64,000 nucleotides of DNA from Pontibacter chinhatensis (GCF_900113285.1 NZ_FOOT01000003.1:372001-436000), one strand, 5' to 3'. Numbered from the stretch's first letter, positions 8,753 through 18,299 are shown. The notes: a model not told the origin generated them from the letters alone. A program made the numbers and translations.

Positions 8753-9048
8753 AGCGTATACAATTAGCGGGTGTCAAATGCCCGGGTGGTTAAAAAATAT
8801 ACAGGTGTATTAAAAGCCGCTGCTGCTGCAGCAGGTGGTAATTCTTTAAAAAGGGTGCACCTCCGGCTATACGCCTATATAGGTATAAGCCGTTGCAGTA
8901 CAAACAATTATGCGTAAAGCCAAATGCTTTTGCAATTATAGGGGATTAAGGCTCCCCTTAAGTGGCGGAAACGCCAGCTAAGGTTCCGGCTGCGGTGGTG
9001 CGGTCGCCTCTGATGCTTCTACTGCCGCCCGGTACTTTGGTAAATAAG
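8753..9048. other. nrdA upstream leader region
   Basis: A gene-free stretch upstream of nrdA on the minus strand. It contains a CCTATATAGG palindrome (around 8873-8882), a GGGGA/TCCCC mini-hairpin near 8939-8958, and GC-rich repeats of CTGCTG. I looked for a cobalamin riboswitch and an NrdR box; neither matched convincingly. No TAnnTTTG promoter was obvious. Confidence 0.4.
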
Positions 9049-9103
9049 GTAAGTTTAGGTGGGAAAGAAGAATGGCTTTCTCCCTTTGGCCACCTAAACT
9101 TAC
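9049..9103 (-). terminator. Hairpin after nrdB
   Basis: A perfect 14-bp outer stem (9049-9062 with 9090-9103, GTAAGTTTAGGTGG) contains an inner GGGAAAG/CTTTCTCCC stem. It lies 17 bp after the nrdB stop and probably ends or attenuates the nrdB transcript before nrdA. The T run is weak. Confidence 0.6.
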
Positions 9104-9119
9104 AAAGGTTTATTTAATC

Positions 9120-10079
9120 TTAAAAGTCTTCGTCCAGGCTGAAAACGTTTTTGTCTTTATCGCTCAGCACACCTGCTTTCTGGTACTCGCCCACGCGCTT
9201 TTCGAAGAAGTTGGTCTTGCCCTGCAGCGAGATCATCTCCATAAAATCGAATGGGTTAGTGGCGTTGTAGATCTTGCTGCAGCCCAGCGACACCAGCAGG
9301 CGGTCGGCCACAAACTCGATGTACTGGCTCATCAGCTTGGCGTTCATGCCGATCAGGTCCACCGGCAAGGCGTCGGTTACAAACTCCTGCTCAATGCTTA
9401 CCGCATCGCGGATGATCTCGTGCACGCGCTCCTGTGGCAGCTTGTTCTGCAGCATAGAGTACAGCAGGCAGGCAAAGTCGCAGTGCAGGCCCTCGTCTCT
9501 GGAGATTAGCTCATTGGAGAAAGTCAGGCCTGGCATCAAACCACGCTTCTTCATCCAGAAGATAGAGCAGAACGAGCCGGAGAAGAAGATACCCTCCACG
9601 GCAGCGAAGGCAACCAAACGCTCGGTAAAGTTTTCGCTCTCGATCCAGCGCAGTGCCCACTCTCCTTTTTTCTTCACGGCAGGTACGTTCTCCAGCGCGT
9701 TAAAGAGGAAGTCCTTCTCGCTTTGCTTCTTTATATAGGTATCTATAAGCAGCGAGTATGTTTCGGCGTGGATGTTCTCCATCATGATCTGGAAACCATA
9801 GAAGCAGCGTGCCTCCGGTATCTGTACTTCGTTCATGAAGTTGATAGCCAGGTTCTCATTCACAATGCCATCAGAGGCTGCAAAGAACGCCAGTACGTGG
9901 CTAATGAAATGGCGCTCGCCATCGTTAAGGCCTTCCCAATCCTTCAGATCTTGGCCCAGATCAATCTCCTCGGCTGTCCAGAAACTGGCCTCCGCCTTCT
10001 TATACATCTGCCACACCTCATCATGCTGTATTGGGAACAGTACAAAGCGGTTAGGGTTCTCTTTCAGTATTGGCTCCAT
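9120..10079 (-). CDS. nrdB: Ribonucleoside-diphosphate reductase, beta (radical) subunit
   Basis: A 319-residue ferritin-like protein that houses the metal centre and tyrosyl radical of class I ribonucleotide reductase. Ligands are all visible: Asp70 (AASDG), Glu101 and His104 (MENIHAE), Glu in [10 protein letters not shown], and Glu/His in DEGLHCDF. The radical Tyr108 follows His104 by four residues as in class Ia, so it is not a Tyr-less subclass. The tail NVFSLDEDF is the acidic peptide that docks to NrdA. It is encoded first, with nrdA following. A TATATTTG box at 10201-10208 (minus) is the likely -7 element. Confidence 0.97.
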   Translation of the reverse strand: MEPILKENPNRFVLFPIQHDEVWQMYKKAEASFWTAEEIDLGQDLKDWEGLNDGERHFISHVLAFFAASDGIVNENLAINFMNEVQIPEARCFYGFQIMMENIHAETYSLLIDTYIKKQSEKDFLFNALENVPAVKKKGEWALRWIESENFTERLVAFAAVEGIFFSGSFCSIFWMKKRGLMPGLTFSNELISRDEGLHCDFACLLYSMLQNKLPQERVHEIIRDAVSIEQEFVTDALPVDLIGMNAKLMSQYIEFVADRLLVSLGCSKIYNATNPFDFMEMISLQGKTNFFEKRVGEYQKAGVLSDKDKNVFSLDEDF

Positions 10080-10106
10080 AATCTTTTAAATAAGTGTTTT
10101 ATTGAT

Positions 10107-10143
10107 TGAAGGGGTAAGCTAACTTTTAGCTTAGAAAACACCC
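10107..10143 (-). promoter_or_regulatory. nrdB leader hairpin
   Basis: In the roughly 120-nt nrdB leader the minus strand reads GGGGTG, then AAGCTAA-AAG-TTAGCTT, then ACCCC: a perfect 7-bp hairpin within an outer GGGGT/ACCCC clamp. It could pause RNA polymerase or control translation; no known riboswitch class was recognised. Confidence 0.3.
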
Positions 10144-10200
10144 CATTAAAATTCTGACTTAGCCGGAAAGCCGGTCGGTTTCCGTGTAATATCCTGACTT

Positions 10201-10208
10201 CAAATATA
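10201..10208 (-). promoter_or_regulatory. Putative nrdB promoter -7 box
   Basis: The minus strand reads TATATTTG, fitting the Bacteroidota TAnnTTTG box, about 122 bp upstream of the nrdB ATG. No clear TTG -33 element lies at the usual spacing. Confidence 0.4.
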
Positions 10209-10662
10209 TAGAAATGAACTTGATTTGTGGGGCTAAAGTTGTTCAATTTATGCACACCCCTCTAGAGCGCTGCAAAGGCCGTTTTTAAGTATAACCAACA
10301 TGGTTATCCACATTCATGTAAACATATATAGATTACTGTAAATATTGGTATAGGTAAATGCCATGCGGGCAGGATGCAAATACAAGTGTCTTTGGCTAGC
10401 ACGTGTGTGTAAATACGGTGCAACAGGTGTGAAGGCAGAGGCAAGGTTTTTACATAATAAGGAGTAGGTGCATTCGCGGTGAGTTCGCTGCAAGCGGCAT
10501 TGTGGAAAAGTATAAAAGTGGGGCTGTGTGGTAAGTGATTGATGTAAAACTGTTTATTCGAATATTGAAGTAACGTTATAAGTCTGTATGTGGATATACA
10601 CATACTTTTCCACATGGCTGGGTAAGGCAAGTATAACGGGGAACATTTTGTTATACAAGCCA
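10209..10662. other. Gene-free interval between divergent nrdB and rplU
   Basis: AT-rich sequence between the nrdB and rplU promoters. A minus-strand open frame of 123 codons (10304-10675) was rejected because it lacks any family features and runs across the rplU promoter. Three AAGTATA copies lie here. Nothing else was recognised. Confidence 0.5.
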
Positions 10663-10693
10663 TTGCAAATATCAAAATGAAGCCGTACTTTTG
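10663..10693 (+). promoter_or_regulatory. rplU-rpmA promoter
   Basis: TTG at 10663-10665 and TACTTTTG at 10686-10693, separated by 20 nt, match the Bacteroidota primary-sigma consensus (TTTG / TAnnTTTG). The start codon follows 35 nt after the -7 box. The same geometry precedes the tRNA at 21.6 kb. Confidence 0.7.
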
Positions 10694-10727
10694 CGGACTA
10701 AATATTTTTAAACATACATTGAAGCTG

Positions 10728-11036
10728 ATGTACGCAATTGTAGAAATCGCAGGTCAACAGACCAAAGTAGAGAGCGGTAAGTTCATCTACGCTAACAAGC
10801 TTTCCGGCAATGAGGGTGACGCCGTAGAGTTCACCAATGTTCTTCTAACTGACGACAACGGCACTATCACTGTTGGCGCTCCTTTCGTGGATGGTATCAA
10901 AGTTACTGGTAAAATCTTGGGTGAGGCTAAAGGCGACAAGGTGTTTGTTTTCAAGAAGAAGCGTAGAAAAGGGTATAAGAAGTCTCGCGGTCACCGCCAG
11001 CAGTATACCAAAGTTCTTATCGAAAGCATTGGTTAA
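10728..11036 (+). CDS. rplU: 50S ribosomal protein L21
   Basis: A 102-residue protein starting MYAIVEIAGQQTKVESGKF, the normal start of bL21, which binds 23S rRNA domain V with L20. The basic segment KKKRRKGYKKSRGHRQQYT is the rRNA-binding patch. I chose the ATG at 10728; an upstream in-frame ATG (10677) would begin within the promoter and add non-homologous residues. It is cotranscribed with rpmA, 69 bp downstream. Confidence 0.97.
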   Translation: MYAIVEIAGQQTKVESGKFIYANKLSGNEGDAVEFTNVLLTDDNGTITVGAPFVDGIKVTGKILGEAKGDKVFVFKKKRRKGYKKSRGHRQQYTKVLIESIG

Positions 11037-11105
11037 GCAGTAAGAAGAAATTAATCGTAGAACCTTTTGGGATAGGTAACTAACCCAATTAAATAGTAAA
11101 AGAAA

Positions 11106-11375
11106 ATGGCACACAAAAAAGGCGTTGGTAGTTCCAATAACGGCCGCGAGTCGCACTCTAAACGACTGGGTGTTAAGATTTACGGTGGCCAGGAGATTAT
11201 TGCTGGTAACATCATTGTAAGACAAAGAGGTACTGCCCACCACCCAGGCAAAAACGTGGGTATCGGCAAAGACCATACTTTGTTTGCACTGGTTGACGGC
11301 GTTGTAGAATTCAAGAAGAGCGTGAAAAACCGTTCTTATGTTTCTGTAATTCCTAAAGTAGAGGCAGAAGCTTAG
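11106..11375 (+). CDS. rpmA: 50S ribosomal protein L27
   Basis: An 89-residue protein with the conserved bL27 start [24 protein letters not shown] and the block [21 protein letters not shown]. Its N-terminus reaches the peptidyl transferase centre. There is no Firmicutes-type N-terminal cleavage extension. It is the second gene of the rplU-rpmA operon and is followed by two hairpins. Confidence 0.97.
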   Translation: MAHKKGVGSSNNGRESHSKRLGVKIYGGQEIIAGNIIVRQRGTAHHPGKNVGIGKDHTLFALVDGVVEFKKSVKNRSYVSVIPKVEAEA

Positions 11376-11396
11376 TTTTAAGCTTTGCAGATAGAT

Positions 11397-11431
11397 AAAA
11401 AAAGGGATGCCATACCGGCGTCCCTTTTTTT
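11397..11431 (+). terminator. rplU-rpmA terminator
   Basis: A stem AAAAAAAGGGATGC / GCGTCCCTTTTTTT with one G-T pair and a 7-nt loop, followed by a T run. Classical Rho-independent form, 22 bp after the rpmA stop. Confidence 0.88.
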
Positions 11432-11517
11432 ATTAAATTGAAAAAGCAGCAACCATCAAAAATCACTGGCGTATAAGAAGACAAAGGGGTTATAGTTAAA
11501 AAATTAAACCTCTTCTA

Positions 11518-11545
11518 GGAAAGGGATGCATTAGCATCCCTTTTC
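11518..11545 (+). terminator. Second hairpin terminator with the same core
   Basis: A perfect 10-bp stem AAAGGGATGC (11520-11529) with GCATCCCTTT (11534-11543), loop ATTA, flanked by further G-T/G-C pairs, then a T run. The core GGGATGC is the same as in the preceding rpmA terminator, so it may be a duplicated back-up terminator. Confidence 0.7.
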
Positions 11546-11619
11546 GCATTTTAAGCCTGCCCGTAGACAAAGTATGCCCCTGCCAGCGCAACAAAACTTT
11601 ATTTTCTGCGGATAACCTG

Positions 11620-11627
11620 TATATTTG
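11620..11627 (+). promoter_or_regulatory. Putative metH promoter -7 box
   Basis: TATATTTG matches TAnnTTTG and would start transcription a few bases before the first riboswitch stem at 11633, which fits well. The -33 element is not clear. Confidence 0.55.
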
Positions 11628-11632
11628 CATTC

Positions 11633-11735
11633 TCTTATCAAGAAAGACTGAGGGATAGGGCCCGACGACGTCTTAGCAACCATGTATAAAGCTTGGTGCT
11701 AACTCCCTCCTGGCGCATTACCAGGGAAGATAAGA
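11633..11735 (+). ncRNA. SAM-I riboswitch (S-box leader)
   Basis: The sequence carries the ordered S-box signature. P1 5' arm TCTTATC (11633-11639) is followed by AAGAAAGACTGAGGGA, then GGGCCCGACGACGTCTTAGCAACC, then GGTGCTAACTCC. P1 3' arm GATAAGA lies at 11729-11735. This aptamer binds S-adenosylmethionine and represses methionine genes, consistent with the downstream metH-metF. A sequence further downstream (11757-11767, TTCTTGATAAG) is the exact complement of 11634-11644, so P1 and this later pairing exclude each other; that defines a likely switching element. Confidence 0.93.
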
Positions 11736-11756
11736 TTGCTCCTACCTCAGGTGTCC

Positions 11757-11767
11757 TTCTTGATAAG
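11757..11767 (+). promoter_or_regulatory. Riboswitch expression platform strand
   Basis: TTCTTGATAAG is a perfect 11-nt complement of the riboswitch P1 5' region (11634-11644). It lies 40 nt before the metH ATG. A purine-rich AGAAGGGGAAC just before the start may be the ribosome-binding site. No terminator hairpin with a T run is evident, so control could be translational. This is inference from pairing only. Confidence 0.55.
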
Positions 11768-11806
11768 TTATGTGAGAGACTTATACAGAGAAGGGGAACA
11801 CCAGCC

Positions 11807-14800
11807 ATGACTAAAACACATCCGATTTATACTTTGCTGCAGGAGCGCGTGCTCGTGCTCGATGGCGCCATGGGCACCATGATTCAGCGCTACCAGCTTA
11901 CAGAGGCCGATTTCCGTGGCGAGCGCTTTAAAGATCATCCATCCGACCTGAAAGGCAACAACGACCTGCTTTCCATTACCCGTCCGGATATCATTAAAGC
12001 CATTCATACCGAGTACCTGGAGGCTGGCGCCGATATCGTCGAAACCAACACCTTCAGTGGCACGAGCATTGCCATGGCTGACTACAAGTTGGAACACCTG
12101 GTGTACGAGCTCAACTACGAGTCGGCCAGGATTGCACGGGAAGCGGCAGATGAGGCGGAGGCAAAGGATCCTGCCCACAAGCGCTTCGTAGCCGGTGCTA
12201 TTGGTCCCACTAACCGTACGGCTTCCCTTTCCCCGGATGTGAACAACCCCGGCTACCGCGCCATCACCTTCGACCAACTGGTGGAGGCCTACCATGAGCA
12301 GGTGCGCGGCCTGGTAGAGGGCGGTGCCGATATACTATTGGTAGAAACAGTGTTCGATACGCTTAACTGTAAGGCTGCTCTCTTCGCCATCCAGGAGTTT
12401 GTGAACAACGGGGGCAAAGAGCTGCCCATCATGGTATCCGGAACGATTACCGATGCCAGCGGCCGTACGTTATCAGGCCAAACAGTGGAAGCCTTCTGGA
12501 ACTCCATCTCGCATGCGCCAATCCTTAGCGTAGGCTTTAACTGCGCCCTGGGCGCCCGACAGCTGAAGACGCATATCCAGGAGCTTTCGCGCATTTCCGA
12601 CTGCTACATCAGCGCCTACCCGAACGCCGGTTTGCCGAACGCCTTTGGTGGCTACGATGAGACGGCCCAGCAAATGGGGGCTATCGTGGAGGAATACCTG
12701 AAGGAGGGACTGGTAAACATACTGGGTGGTTGCTGCGGCACCACGCCCGCGCACGTGAAGGTTATTGCAGCGTTAGCGCGCAAGTATAAACCGCATGTTC
12801 CCAGCCCGGTTGCCCCTCTCCCACGCTACAGCGGCCTCGAGCCCCTCACCATCACCTCTGATACGCTTTTTGTGAACGTCGGCGAGCGCACCAACGTGAC
12901 CGGCTCCAAGATGTTTGCCCGCCTGATCGTGAACGGTCAGTTTGAAGAAGCCCTGGCCGTTGCCCGACAGCAGGTAGAAGGCGGCGCGCAGATCATCGAC
13001 GTGAACATGGACGAAGGCATGCTCGACTCAGAGCAGGCCATGACTAACTTCCTGAACCTGATTGCCTCCGAGCCCGACATCGCCAAGCTGCCCATCATGA
13101 TCGACTCCTCGAAGTGGAGCGTGATTGAAGCCGGGCTGAAGTGTGTGCAGGGGAAAAGTATCGTTAACTCCATCAGCCTGAAAGAAGGCGAGGAAGCCTT
13201 TAAGACGCTTGCCCGGAAAGTGCGCCAGTATGGTGCCGCCGTGGTGGTGATGGCGTTTGACGAAACAGGCCAGGCCGACACGCTGGAGCGTAGAAAAGAG
13301 ATCTGCGAACGCTCGTACCGCATCCTGGTAGACGAGGTAGGCTTCCCGCCACAGGACATCATCTTCGACCCGAACATCCTGGCCATTGCCACCGGCATAG
13401 AGGAACACAACAACTACGCGGTAGATTACATCGAGGTCGTAAAATGGATAAAAGCCAACCTGCCGCACGCGCTGGTCAGTGGCGGGGTGAGTAACCTGTC
13501 TTTCTCCTTCCGCGGCAACGATGTGGTGCGCGAGGCGATGCATACCGTGTTTTTATACTATGCCGTGCAGGCAGGCATGGACATGGGCATCGTGAACGCC
13601 GGCATGCTGGGCGTGTACAGCGAAATCCCGACAGAGCTGCGCGACCTGATAGAGGATGTGATTTTTAACCGTCACCCGGATGCCACCGAGAAACTGGTAA
13701 CGTACGCTGAAACGGTAAAAGGCAAAGGCAAAACCGCCACAGCAGCCGATACCGCCTGGCGCGACGCTCCGGTAGAAGCGCGTTTAAAACATGCGCTGGT
13801 GAAAGGTATCGTTGATTTCATTGAAGAAGACACCGAAGAGGCCCGCCAGCAGGCAACTAAAACGCTGGATGTAATTGAGGGGCCGCTCATGGCAGGCATG
13901 GGCGTGGTGGGCGACTTGTTCGGTGCCGGCAAGATGTTTTTGCCGCAGGTAGTGAAGAGCGCCCGCGTGATGAAGAAGTCAGTAGCTTACCTCTTGCCGT
14001 TTATGGAGAAGGAGAAGCTCGCTTCCGACACGTCCAAATCCACAGCGGGCACTATCCTGATGGCTACCGTGAAGGGCGACGTACACGACATCGGAAAAAA
14101 CATTGTGGGCGTGGTGCTGGCCTGCAACAATTACGAAGTGATAGACCTGGGCGTGATGGTGCCGCTGGATAAGATCCTGTCCGAAGCGGAGGCGCACAAT
14201 GTGGATATCATCGGCCTGAGTGGCCTGATCACACCTTCGCTGGACGAGATGGTGTACGTGGCGCAGGAAATGGAACGCCGTGGCATGAAGATTCCGCTGC
14301 TGATAGGGGGCGCTACCACGTCCAGAGTGCATACGGCTGTAAAGATTGCGCCGCAGTACAGCGGGCCAGTTATACATGTGCACGATGCCTCCAGAAGCGT
14401 AACAGTGGTCAGCAGCCTGCTCAGCAGCGAGCGCGACAGCTATATTGCTGAGATCAGGGCAGAGTATGAGAAGCTGCGCGCAGACCACCTGGGCCGTACC
14501 AAAGACCGCGCTTTTGCCACGATAGAAGAAGCCCGTGCCAACAAGTATAAAGTGGACTGGAACGCCACAAAGCCAACCAAGCCAAGCTTTATTGGCAAAA
14601 AAGTATACCACAACTTCCCGCTTTCCGAGATTGTGCCTTACATCGACTGGACGCCGTTCTTCCATACCTGGGAGCTGAAACGCCAATACCCACGGATTTT
14701 GAGTGATCCGGAGTTGGGCACCGAGGCAACAAAGCTGTTTAACGATGCGCAGCAAATGCTGCAGGAAATCGTGGACAACCAGTTGCTGGAAGCGCGTGCG

Positions 14801-15520
14801 ATAGTAGGTTTCTACCCAGCCAACGTGGAAGCCGACGACACGATCGAAGTATACGCCGATGATTCACGTGGAAACGTGCTGACCGAATTCCATACCTTGC
14901 GGCAGCAGGGCAAGAAGGGCGCGAATGTGCCGAACCTGGCTTTCTCGGATTTTGTAGCACCCAAGGAAACAGGTGTTCAGGATTATATCGGGGGCTTTGT
15001 GGTATCGGCTGGCTTTGGCATTGAGAAGCTGTTGGAGAAGTATGAAGCCGAGCATGACGACTACAAATCCATCATGGTAAAAGCCCTGGCGGATAGGCTG
15101 GCTGAAGCCTTTGCGGAACTGATGCACGCCAAAGTTAGGAAAGAGCTGTGGGGCTACGCACCGGAGGAAGACCTGACCAACGAAGACCTGATTAAAGAGC
15201 AGTACAAAGGCATTCGGCCGGCGCCAGGCTATCCGGGCTGCCCGGATCATACGGAAAAGATCACACTGTTTAACCTGCTGGATGCGGAAAGGGAGTCGGG
15301 GATTATACTTACCGAGAACCTGGCCATGTACCCGGCAGCATCGGTGAGTGGGTTATACTTCTCACATCCGGAGTCGAAGTACTTTGGGCTGGGCAAGATT
15401 GGCGAAGACCAAGTTACGGACATCGCGCAGCGCAAAGGTATGGCCAAGGAGGAGCTGGAGCGCTGGCTCTCGCCAAACCTGAACTACGAGCCAAAGCCGG
15501 TTGCGCAGCAGGCGGTATAG
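11807..15520 (+). CDS. metH: Methionine synthase, cobalamin-dependent
   Basis: A 1237-residue multidomain enzyme that moves a methyl group from methyltetrahydrofolate via cobalamin to homocysteine. Order: homocysteine domain (about 1-325) with zinc Cys in GFNCALG and GGCCGTTP; folate (pterin) domain from [16 protein letters not shown] (about 350-620); cap and B12 domain (about 660-900) with the cobalamin-ligand motif DVHDIG; and C-terminal reactivation domain (about 920-1237) with the SAM-binding [12 protein letters not shown]. It is complete with no missing key residues. I chose the ATG at 11807; the frame is open further upstream but that part lies within the riboswitch. It heads the metH-metF operon. 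Confidence 0.97.
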   Translation: MTKTHPIYTLLQERVLVLDGAMGTMIQRYQLTEADFRGERFKDHPSDLKGNNDLLSITRPDIIKAIHTEYLEAGADIVETNTFSGTSIAMADYKLEHLVYELNYESARIAREAADEAEAKDPAHKRFVAGAIGPTNRTASLSPDVNNPGYRAITFDQLVEAYHEQVRGLVEGGADILLVETVFDTLNCKAALFAIQEFVNNGGKELPIMVSGTITDASGRTLSGQTVEAFWNSISHAPILSVGFNCALGARQLKTHIQELSRISDCYISAYPNAGLPNAFGGYDETAQQMGAIVEEYLKEGLVNILGGCCGTTPAHVKVIAALARKYKPHVPSPVAPLPRYSGLEPLTITSDTLFVNVGERTNVTGSKMFARLIVNGQFEEALAVARQQVEGGAQIIDVNMDEGMLDSEQAMTNFLNLIASEPDIAKLPIMIDSSKWSVIEAGLKCVQGKSIVNSISLKEGEEAFKTLARKVRQYGAAVVVMAFDETGQADTLERRKEICERSYRILVDEVGFPPQDIIFDPNILAIATGIEEHNNYAVDYIEVVKWIKANLPHALVSGGVSNLSFSFRGNDVVREAMHTVFLYYAVQAGMDMGIVNAGMLGVYSEIPTELRDLIEDVIFNRHPDATEKLVTYAETVKGKGKTATAADTAWRDAPVEARLKHALVKGIVDFIEEDTEEARQQATKTLDVIEGPLMAGMGVVGDLFGAGKMFLPQVVKSARVMKKSVAYLLPFMEKEKLASDTSKSTAGTILMATVKGDVHDIGKNIVGVVLACNNYEVIDLGVMVPLDKILSEAEAHNVDIIGLSGLITPSLDEMVYVAQEMERRGMKIPLLIGGATTSRVHTAVKIAPQYSGPVIHVHDASRSVTVVSSLLSSERDSYIAEIRAEYEKLRADHLGRTKDRAFATIEEARANKYKVDWNATKPTKPSFIGKKVYHNFPLSEIVPYIDWTPFFHTWELKRQYPRILSDPELGTEATKLFNDAQQMLQEIVDNQLLEARAIVGFYPANVEADDTIEVYADDSRGNVLTEFHTLRQQGKKGANVPNLAFSDFVAPKETGVQDYIGGFVVSAGFGIEKLLEKYEAEHDDYKSIMVKALADRLAEAFAELMHAKVRKELWGYAPEEDLTNEDLIKEQYKGIRPAPGYPGCPDHTEKITLFNLLDAERESGIILTENLAMYPAASVSGLYFSHPESKYFGLGKIGEDQVTDIAQRKGMAKEELERWLSPNLNYEPKPVAQQAV

Positions 15521-15564
15521 CCATCCAACAATTTAACAGGTAAGCAATTTAACATCAACATAAC

Positions 15565-16521
15565 TTGAAAGTTACAGACCACTTCAAAAACGCGAACGGC
15601 AAAACGCTCTTCACCTTTGAAATACTGCCGCCGCTGAAGGGCGAGAACATGAAAACCCTGTTCAACCACATTGACCCTTTAATGGAGTTTAACCCGCCGT
15701 TTATCGACGTGACCTACCACCGCGAGGAGTACGTGTACAAGCAGCGCGAGAATGGTTTGCTGGAGAAGCGTACCACACGCAAGCGCCCCGGCACGGTAGG
15801 CATTTGTGCGGCCATACAGAACCACTACCGGGTAGACACCGTGCCGCACCTGATTTGCGGGGGCTTTAACAAGGAAGAAACCGAGAACGCCCTGATAGAC
15901 CTGCACTTTCTGGGGATAGACAACGTGCTGGCCCTGCGCGGCGACTGCGTGAAAAGTGAGCAGCGCTTTGTGCCGGAGCCCGGCGGTCACAACTACGCCA
16001 CCGAGCTGATTGAGCAGGTAGCGAACATGAACAACGGCGTTTACCTGGATGACGAGCAGGCCTACCACAACGGCACGGACTTCTGCATCGGGGTGGCCGG
16101 CTACCCTGAAAAGCACTTCGAGGCGCCGAACCTGAAGTCGGACCTGCGCTGGCTAAAGAAGAAAGTGGAAATGGGCGCCGACTACATCGTGACGCAGATG
16201 TTCTTCGATAACCAGAAGTACTTCGACTTTGTGAACCGCTGCCGCGAAGAAGGCATTACAGTGCCGATCATCCCGGGGCTGAAGCCGATGACCACCAAAA
16301 CGCAGCTGACCCTGCTGCCGAGCCTGTTCCACATTGAGATTCCCTGCGCCCTGGCCGAAGCCATCGAGGACTGCCCGGATAACAAGGCTGCCGCGCAAGT
16401 AGGCGTGGAGTGGGCGATTCAACAGTCAAAAGAGCTGATGGCGTTCGGGGTGCCGTGCCTGCACTATTATTCCATGGGTAAATCAGACTCGGTCAGAAAA
16501 GTGGCCGAAGCGCTCTTTTAG
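15565..16521 (+). CDS. metF: 5,10-methylenetetrahydrofolate reductase
   Basis: A 318-residue flavoprotein that reduces methylene-THF to methyl-THF, the methyl donor for MetH. The start KVTDHFKNANGKTLFTFEILPP has the catalytic Glu in the FEILPP strand; further motifs include DVTYHREEYV, LRGD and GVAGYPEKH. The frame begins with TTG at 15565; no in-frame ATG precedes the conserved FEILPP region, so a TTG start is likely. It follows metH by 44 bp and should share its SAM riboswitch control, coupling methyl donor supply to methionine synthesis. Confidence 0.95.
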   Translation: MKVTDHFKNANGKTLFTFEILPPLKGENMKTLFNHIDPLMEFNPPFIDVTYHREEYVYKQRENGLLEKRTTRKRPGTVGICAAIQNHYRVDTVPHLICGGFNKEETENALIDLHFLGIDNVLALRGDCVKSEQRFVPEPGGHNYATELIEQVANMNNGVYLDDEQAYHNGTDFCIGVAGYPEKHFEAPNLKSDLRWLKKKVEMGADYIVTQMFFDNQKYFDFVNRCREEGITVPIIPGLKPMTTKTQLTLLPSLFHIEIPCALAEAIEDCPDNKAAAQVGVEWAIQQSKELMAFGVPCLHYYSMGKSDSVRKVAEALF

Positions 16522-16549
16522 CATATCACACCTTAAACAACTAAACTAC

Positions 16550-17011
16550 CTAAGGCTGGGGATGTAGCTCCAGCCTTAACTTTATCCGGTCGGTGCATGG
16601 CAGGCCGTTCTCAAAAATGGGTTCTGGATAAGTGCGCAGGAAATAGTCTTTGTCTATACTTTCTACCCTAAAGCCGCAGCGTTGGTAAAGCGCCAGGGCC
16701 GGTATGGAGCTGTTGCCGGTGCACACGAGCAGTTGTTTTATACGTTGCTGCCTTGCCTGAGCAATAGCAAATTCCACCAACTTTCTACCAATCCCCTGCC
16801 CCTGGTGCTGTGTATCAACGGCTACGTTCCTGATTTCGGCCATTTGGCCCTGTGGCTGTAGTGCCAGCACGCCAACTATCGTTCCCGCCTTTTCCGCCAC
16901 AAAAGTATGGCTTTGCTGGATGTAGGAAAGTATAAGTTCCTCGCTGGGATCGGCGAGCAGGAGCAACGGCAGCGGCAACGGTTCACCAGACGCCAGGGCT
17001 CGTATCTGCAT
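16550..17011 (-). CDS. GNAT family N-acetyltransferase
   Basis: A 153-residue protein of the GNAT fold. The acetyl-CoA pyrophosphate loop is clear in VAVDTQHQGQGIGRKLVEFAIAQA (Q-x-x-G-x-G around residue 75-80), followed by the typical strand and helix LLVCTGNSSIPALALYQRCGF. The substrate cannot be predicted; a C-terminal FENGLPCTDRIKLRLEL is common in a Bacteroidota subgroup. It lies 28 bp downstream of the cyclase-family gene on the same strand and may be cotranscribed. Confidence 0.88.
   Translation of the reverse strand: MQIRALASGEPLPLPLLLLADPSEELILSYIQQSHTFVAEKAGTIVGVLALQPQGQMAEIRNVAVDTQHQGQGIGRKLVEFAIAQARQQRIKQLLVCTGNSSIPALALYQRCGFRVESIDKDYFLRTYPEPIFENGLPCTDRIKLRLELHPQP
16551..16578. 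terminator. Convergent terminator between metF and the GNAT gene
   Basis: A 9-bp stem TAAGGCTGG (16551-16559) with CCAGCCTTA (16570-16578). It overlaps the last codons of the GNAT gene and lies 29 bp after metF, so it may serve both. There is no strong T run. Confidence 0.4.
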
Positions 17012-17039
17012 TGCGGTTATTTTTACTTGGGTAGGTTTG

Positions 17040-17810
17040 TTACAGCTCCGGGAGCACCGGCGACAAAGTATAAAGTATAGGCTTGCTGGGGCTGGCGTCT
17101 AGCTGCAGGCTGGCTATCTGCAGGTTGAGCAAGTATAAACCGTCTGCAATATGTTCCGGCACATAGATAAGCTCGGTAATGGTGGCGCCGCAGCGGGTGT
17201 TCTCCGGATACTGCCAGAACGCGTGGTGGCACAGAAGCTTTCCCTCGTCCAGTTCCCGGTCTACAGAGGGCAGGTCCAGGAGCAAGTGCTGCACCCCTTC
17301 TTCTGCCAGGTACTGGCCGATGGTATGCTCCAGGTAGGGCGGGTTAGAGCCGGAGTAGTGGCGGGTAAGTTTATCTTCGGAGTTCGGCAACGTGCGAAGT
17401 ATAACGGCCTCAGGTTTTATACGTTGCAGTTGCTTTCGCACATCCTCCAGTAGCACTACCTCATCCCCGTTTTCCTGCTTTTGAGGCTGCACGGTTATCA
17501 GCTGGGCCACAAACAGGAAGCGTTTCAGGCAATTATGAATGGTAGCGTTTTCGTCAGCGGAGATGTGCCCATAGCATTCGGTGTGGGTGCCGTTGCCGTG
17601 AGGGGTCAGGTGCACGCGTTTGTAGTTGGTGCTGCCGCCCTCTGCCACCGATCCCACAAAATCCCCCACCCGGATAACATCAAAAGCTAACGGCTCGGCC
17701 CAAAAGCACTCCGGCTGTGGCTGGCGGTCGTGCAGCGGCATCGAGATATCCAGCGGCTGCAGCGGGTTAAAAGTATAGGTTTGGTCTTGGTAAGTAATGG
17801 TGGCTTGCAT
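17040..17810 (-). CDS. Cyclase-family hydrolase (kynurenine formamidase-like)
   Basis: A 256-residue metal-dependent hydrolase. The motif HGNGTHTECYGH (about 71-82) corresponds to the HxGTHxDxxxH metal site of the cyclase/arylformamidase family, with Asp replaced by Glu. A later LLLDLPSVDRELDEGKLLCHHAFW gives the second conserved His region. In some bacteria the family hydrolyses N-formylkynurenine; no tryptophan-degradation genes lie nearby, so the substrate remains open. I use the ATG at 17810; the frame also offers a TTG seven codons upstream. It may be transcribed together with the GNAT gene. Confidence 0.8.
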   Translation of the reverse strand: MQATITYQDQTYTFNPLQPLDISMPLHDRQPQPECFWAEPLAFDVIRVGDFVGSVAEGGSTNYKRVHLTPHGNGTHTECYGHISADENATIHNCLKRFLFVAQLITVQPQKQENGDEVVLLEDVRKQLQRIKPEAVILRTLPNSEDKLTRHYSGSNPPYLEHTIGQYLAEEGVQHLLLDLPSVDRELDEGKLLCHHAFWQYPENTRCGATITELIYVPEHIADGLYLLNLQIASLQLDASPSKPILYTLSPVLPEL

Positions 17811-17885
17811 GGATCCCGGGCTTTTTGGCAAGTATAAGGGAAAATCCGGAAAGCTATACTTGCCTGGGTTAAAAGTATGGTAGGG

Positions 17886-18299
17886 CTACTCTTCCAGCAG
17901 CCAGCGCACGGCCTCCTCTTCCGATGCAAAGTCGCGGATTTCGTAGGTAAGCTCTTCTGCAGCGTCCGCCCTGGTCACTACCGACACCATGGCCAGCCTT
18001 TTGAACAGGTCGTCGGGCATCACGCGGGCCATTTTTTTAAGGGAAGTATGGGAGAACAGATCGTAGTAGATATTGGAGAGCCAGTCCTTTGTTATAGGGC
18101 TGATGACGGACACGTCTTCCGCGTTCATCAGCATTTTCGCCGCCCTCCTGGAAACGACAGCCTCATGGGACCTCATCGACTCGACCACAAATTGCTCATC
18201 TTCTACTGGGCGCAGCCATTCCGTCCGGACTAGCGCAAGCGCATCGTCAGCCTCGATCTTGAAATCATCTGAGAGAAAAACCGTTCGTAACTGCAGCAT
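17886..18299 (-). CDS. STAS/SpoIIAA-like small protein, dispersed paralogue 4
   Basis: A 137-residue soluble protein that is a distant relative of the three tandem genes at 3-4.4 kb. Shared features are length, a start with a short beta hairpin (LRTVFLSDDFKIEADDALALVRTEW), the segment MARVMPDDLFKRLAM, and the ending RDFASEEEAVRWLLEE. The central WLGDN motif is lost (AKMLMNAEDVSV). Its presence away from the cluster shows an expanded family in this genome. Function unknown. Confidence 0.6.
   Translation of the reverse strand: MLQLRTVFLSDDFKIEADDALALVRTEWLRPVEDEQFVVESMRSHEAVVSRRAAKMLMNAEDVSVISPITKDWLSNIYYDLFSHTSLKKMARVMPDDLFKRLAMVSVVTRADAAEELTYEIRDFASEEEAVRWLLEE

Noticed and set aside
8753..9048. 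Cobalamin riboswitch or NrdR box before nrdA
   Set aside because: GCCACT and CCTATATAGG words occur, but the conserved order of the riboswitch and the paired NrdR box spacing are missing.
10304..10675. 123-codon minus-strand open frame before rplU
   Set aside because: It overlaps the rplU promoter and shows no recognisable domain.
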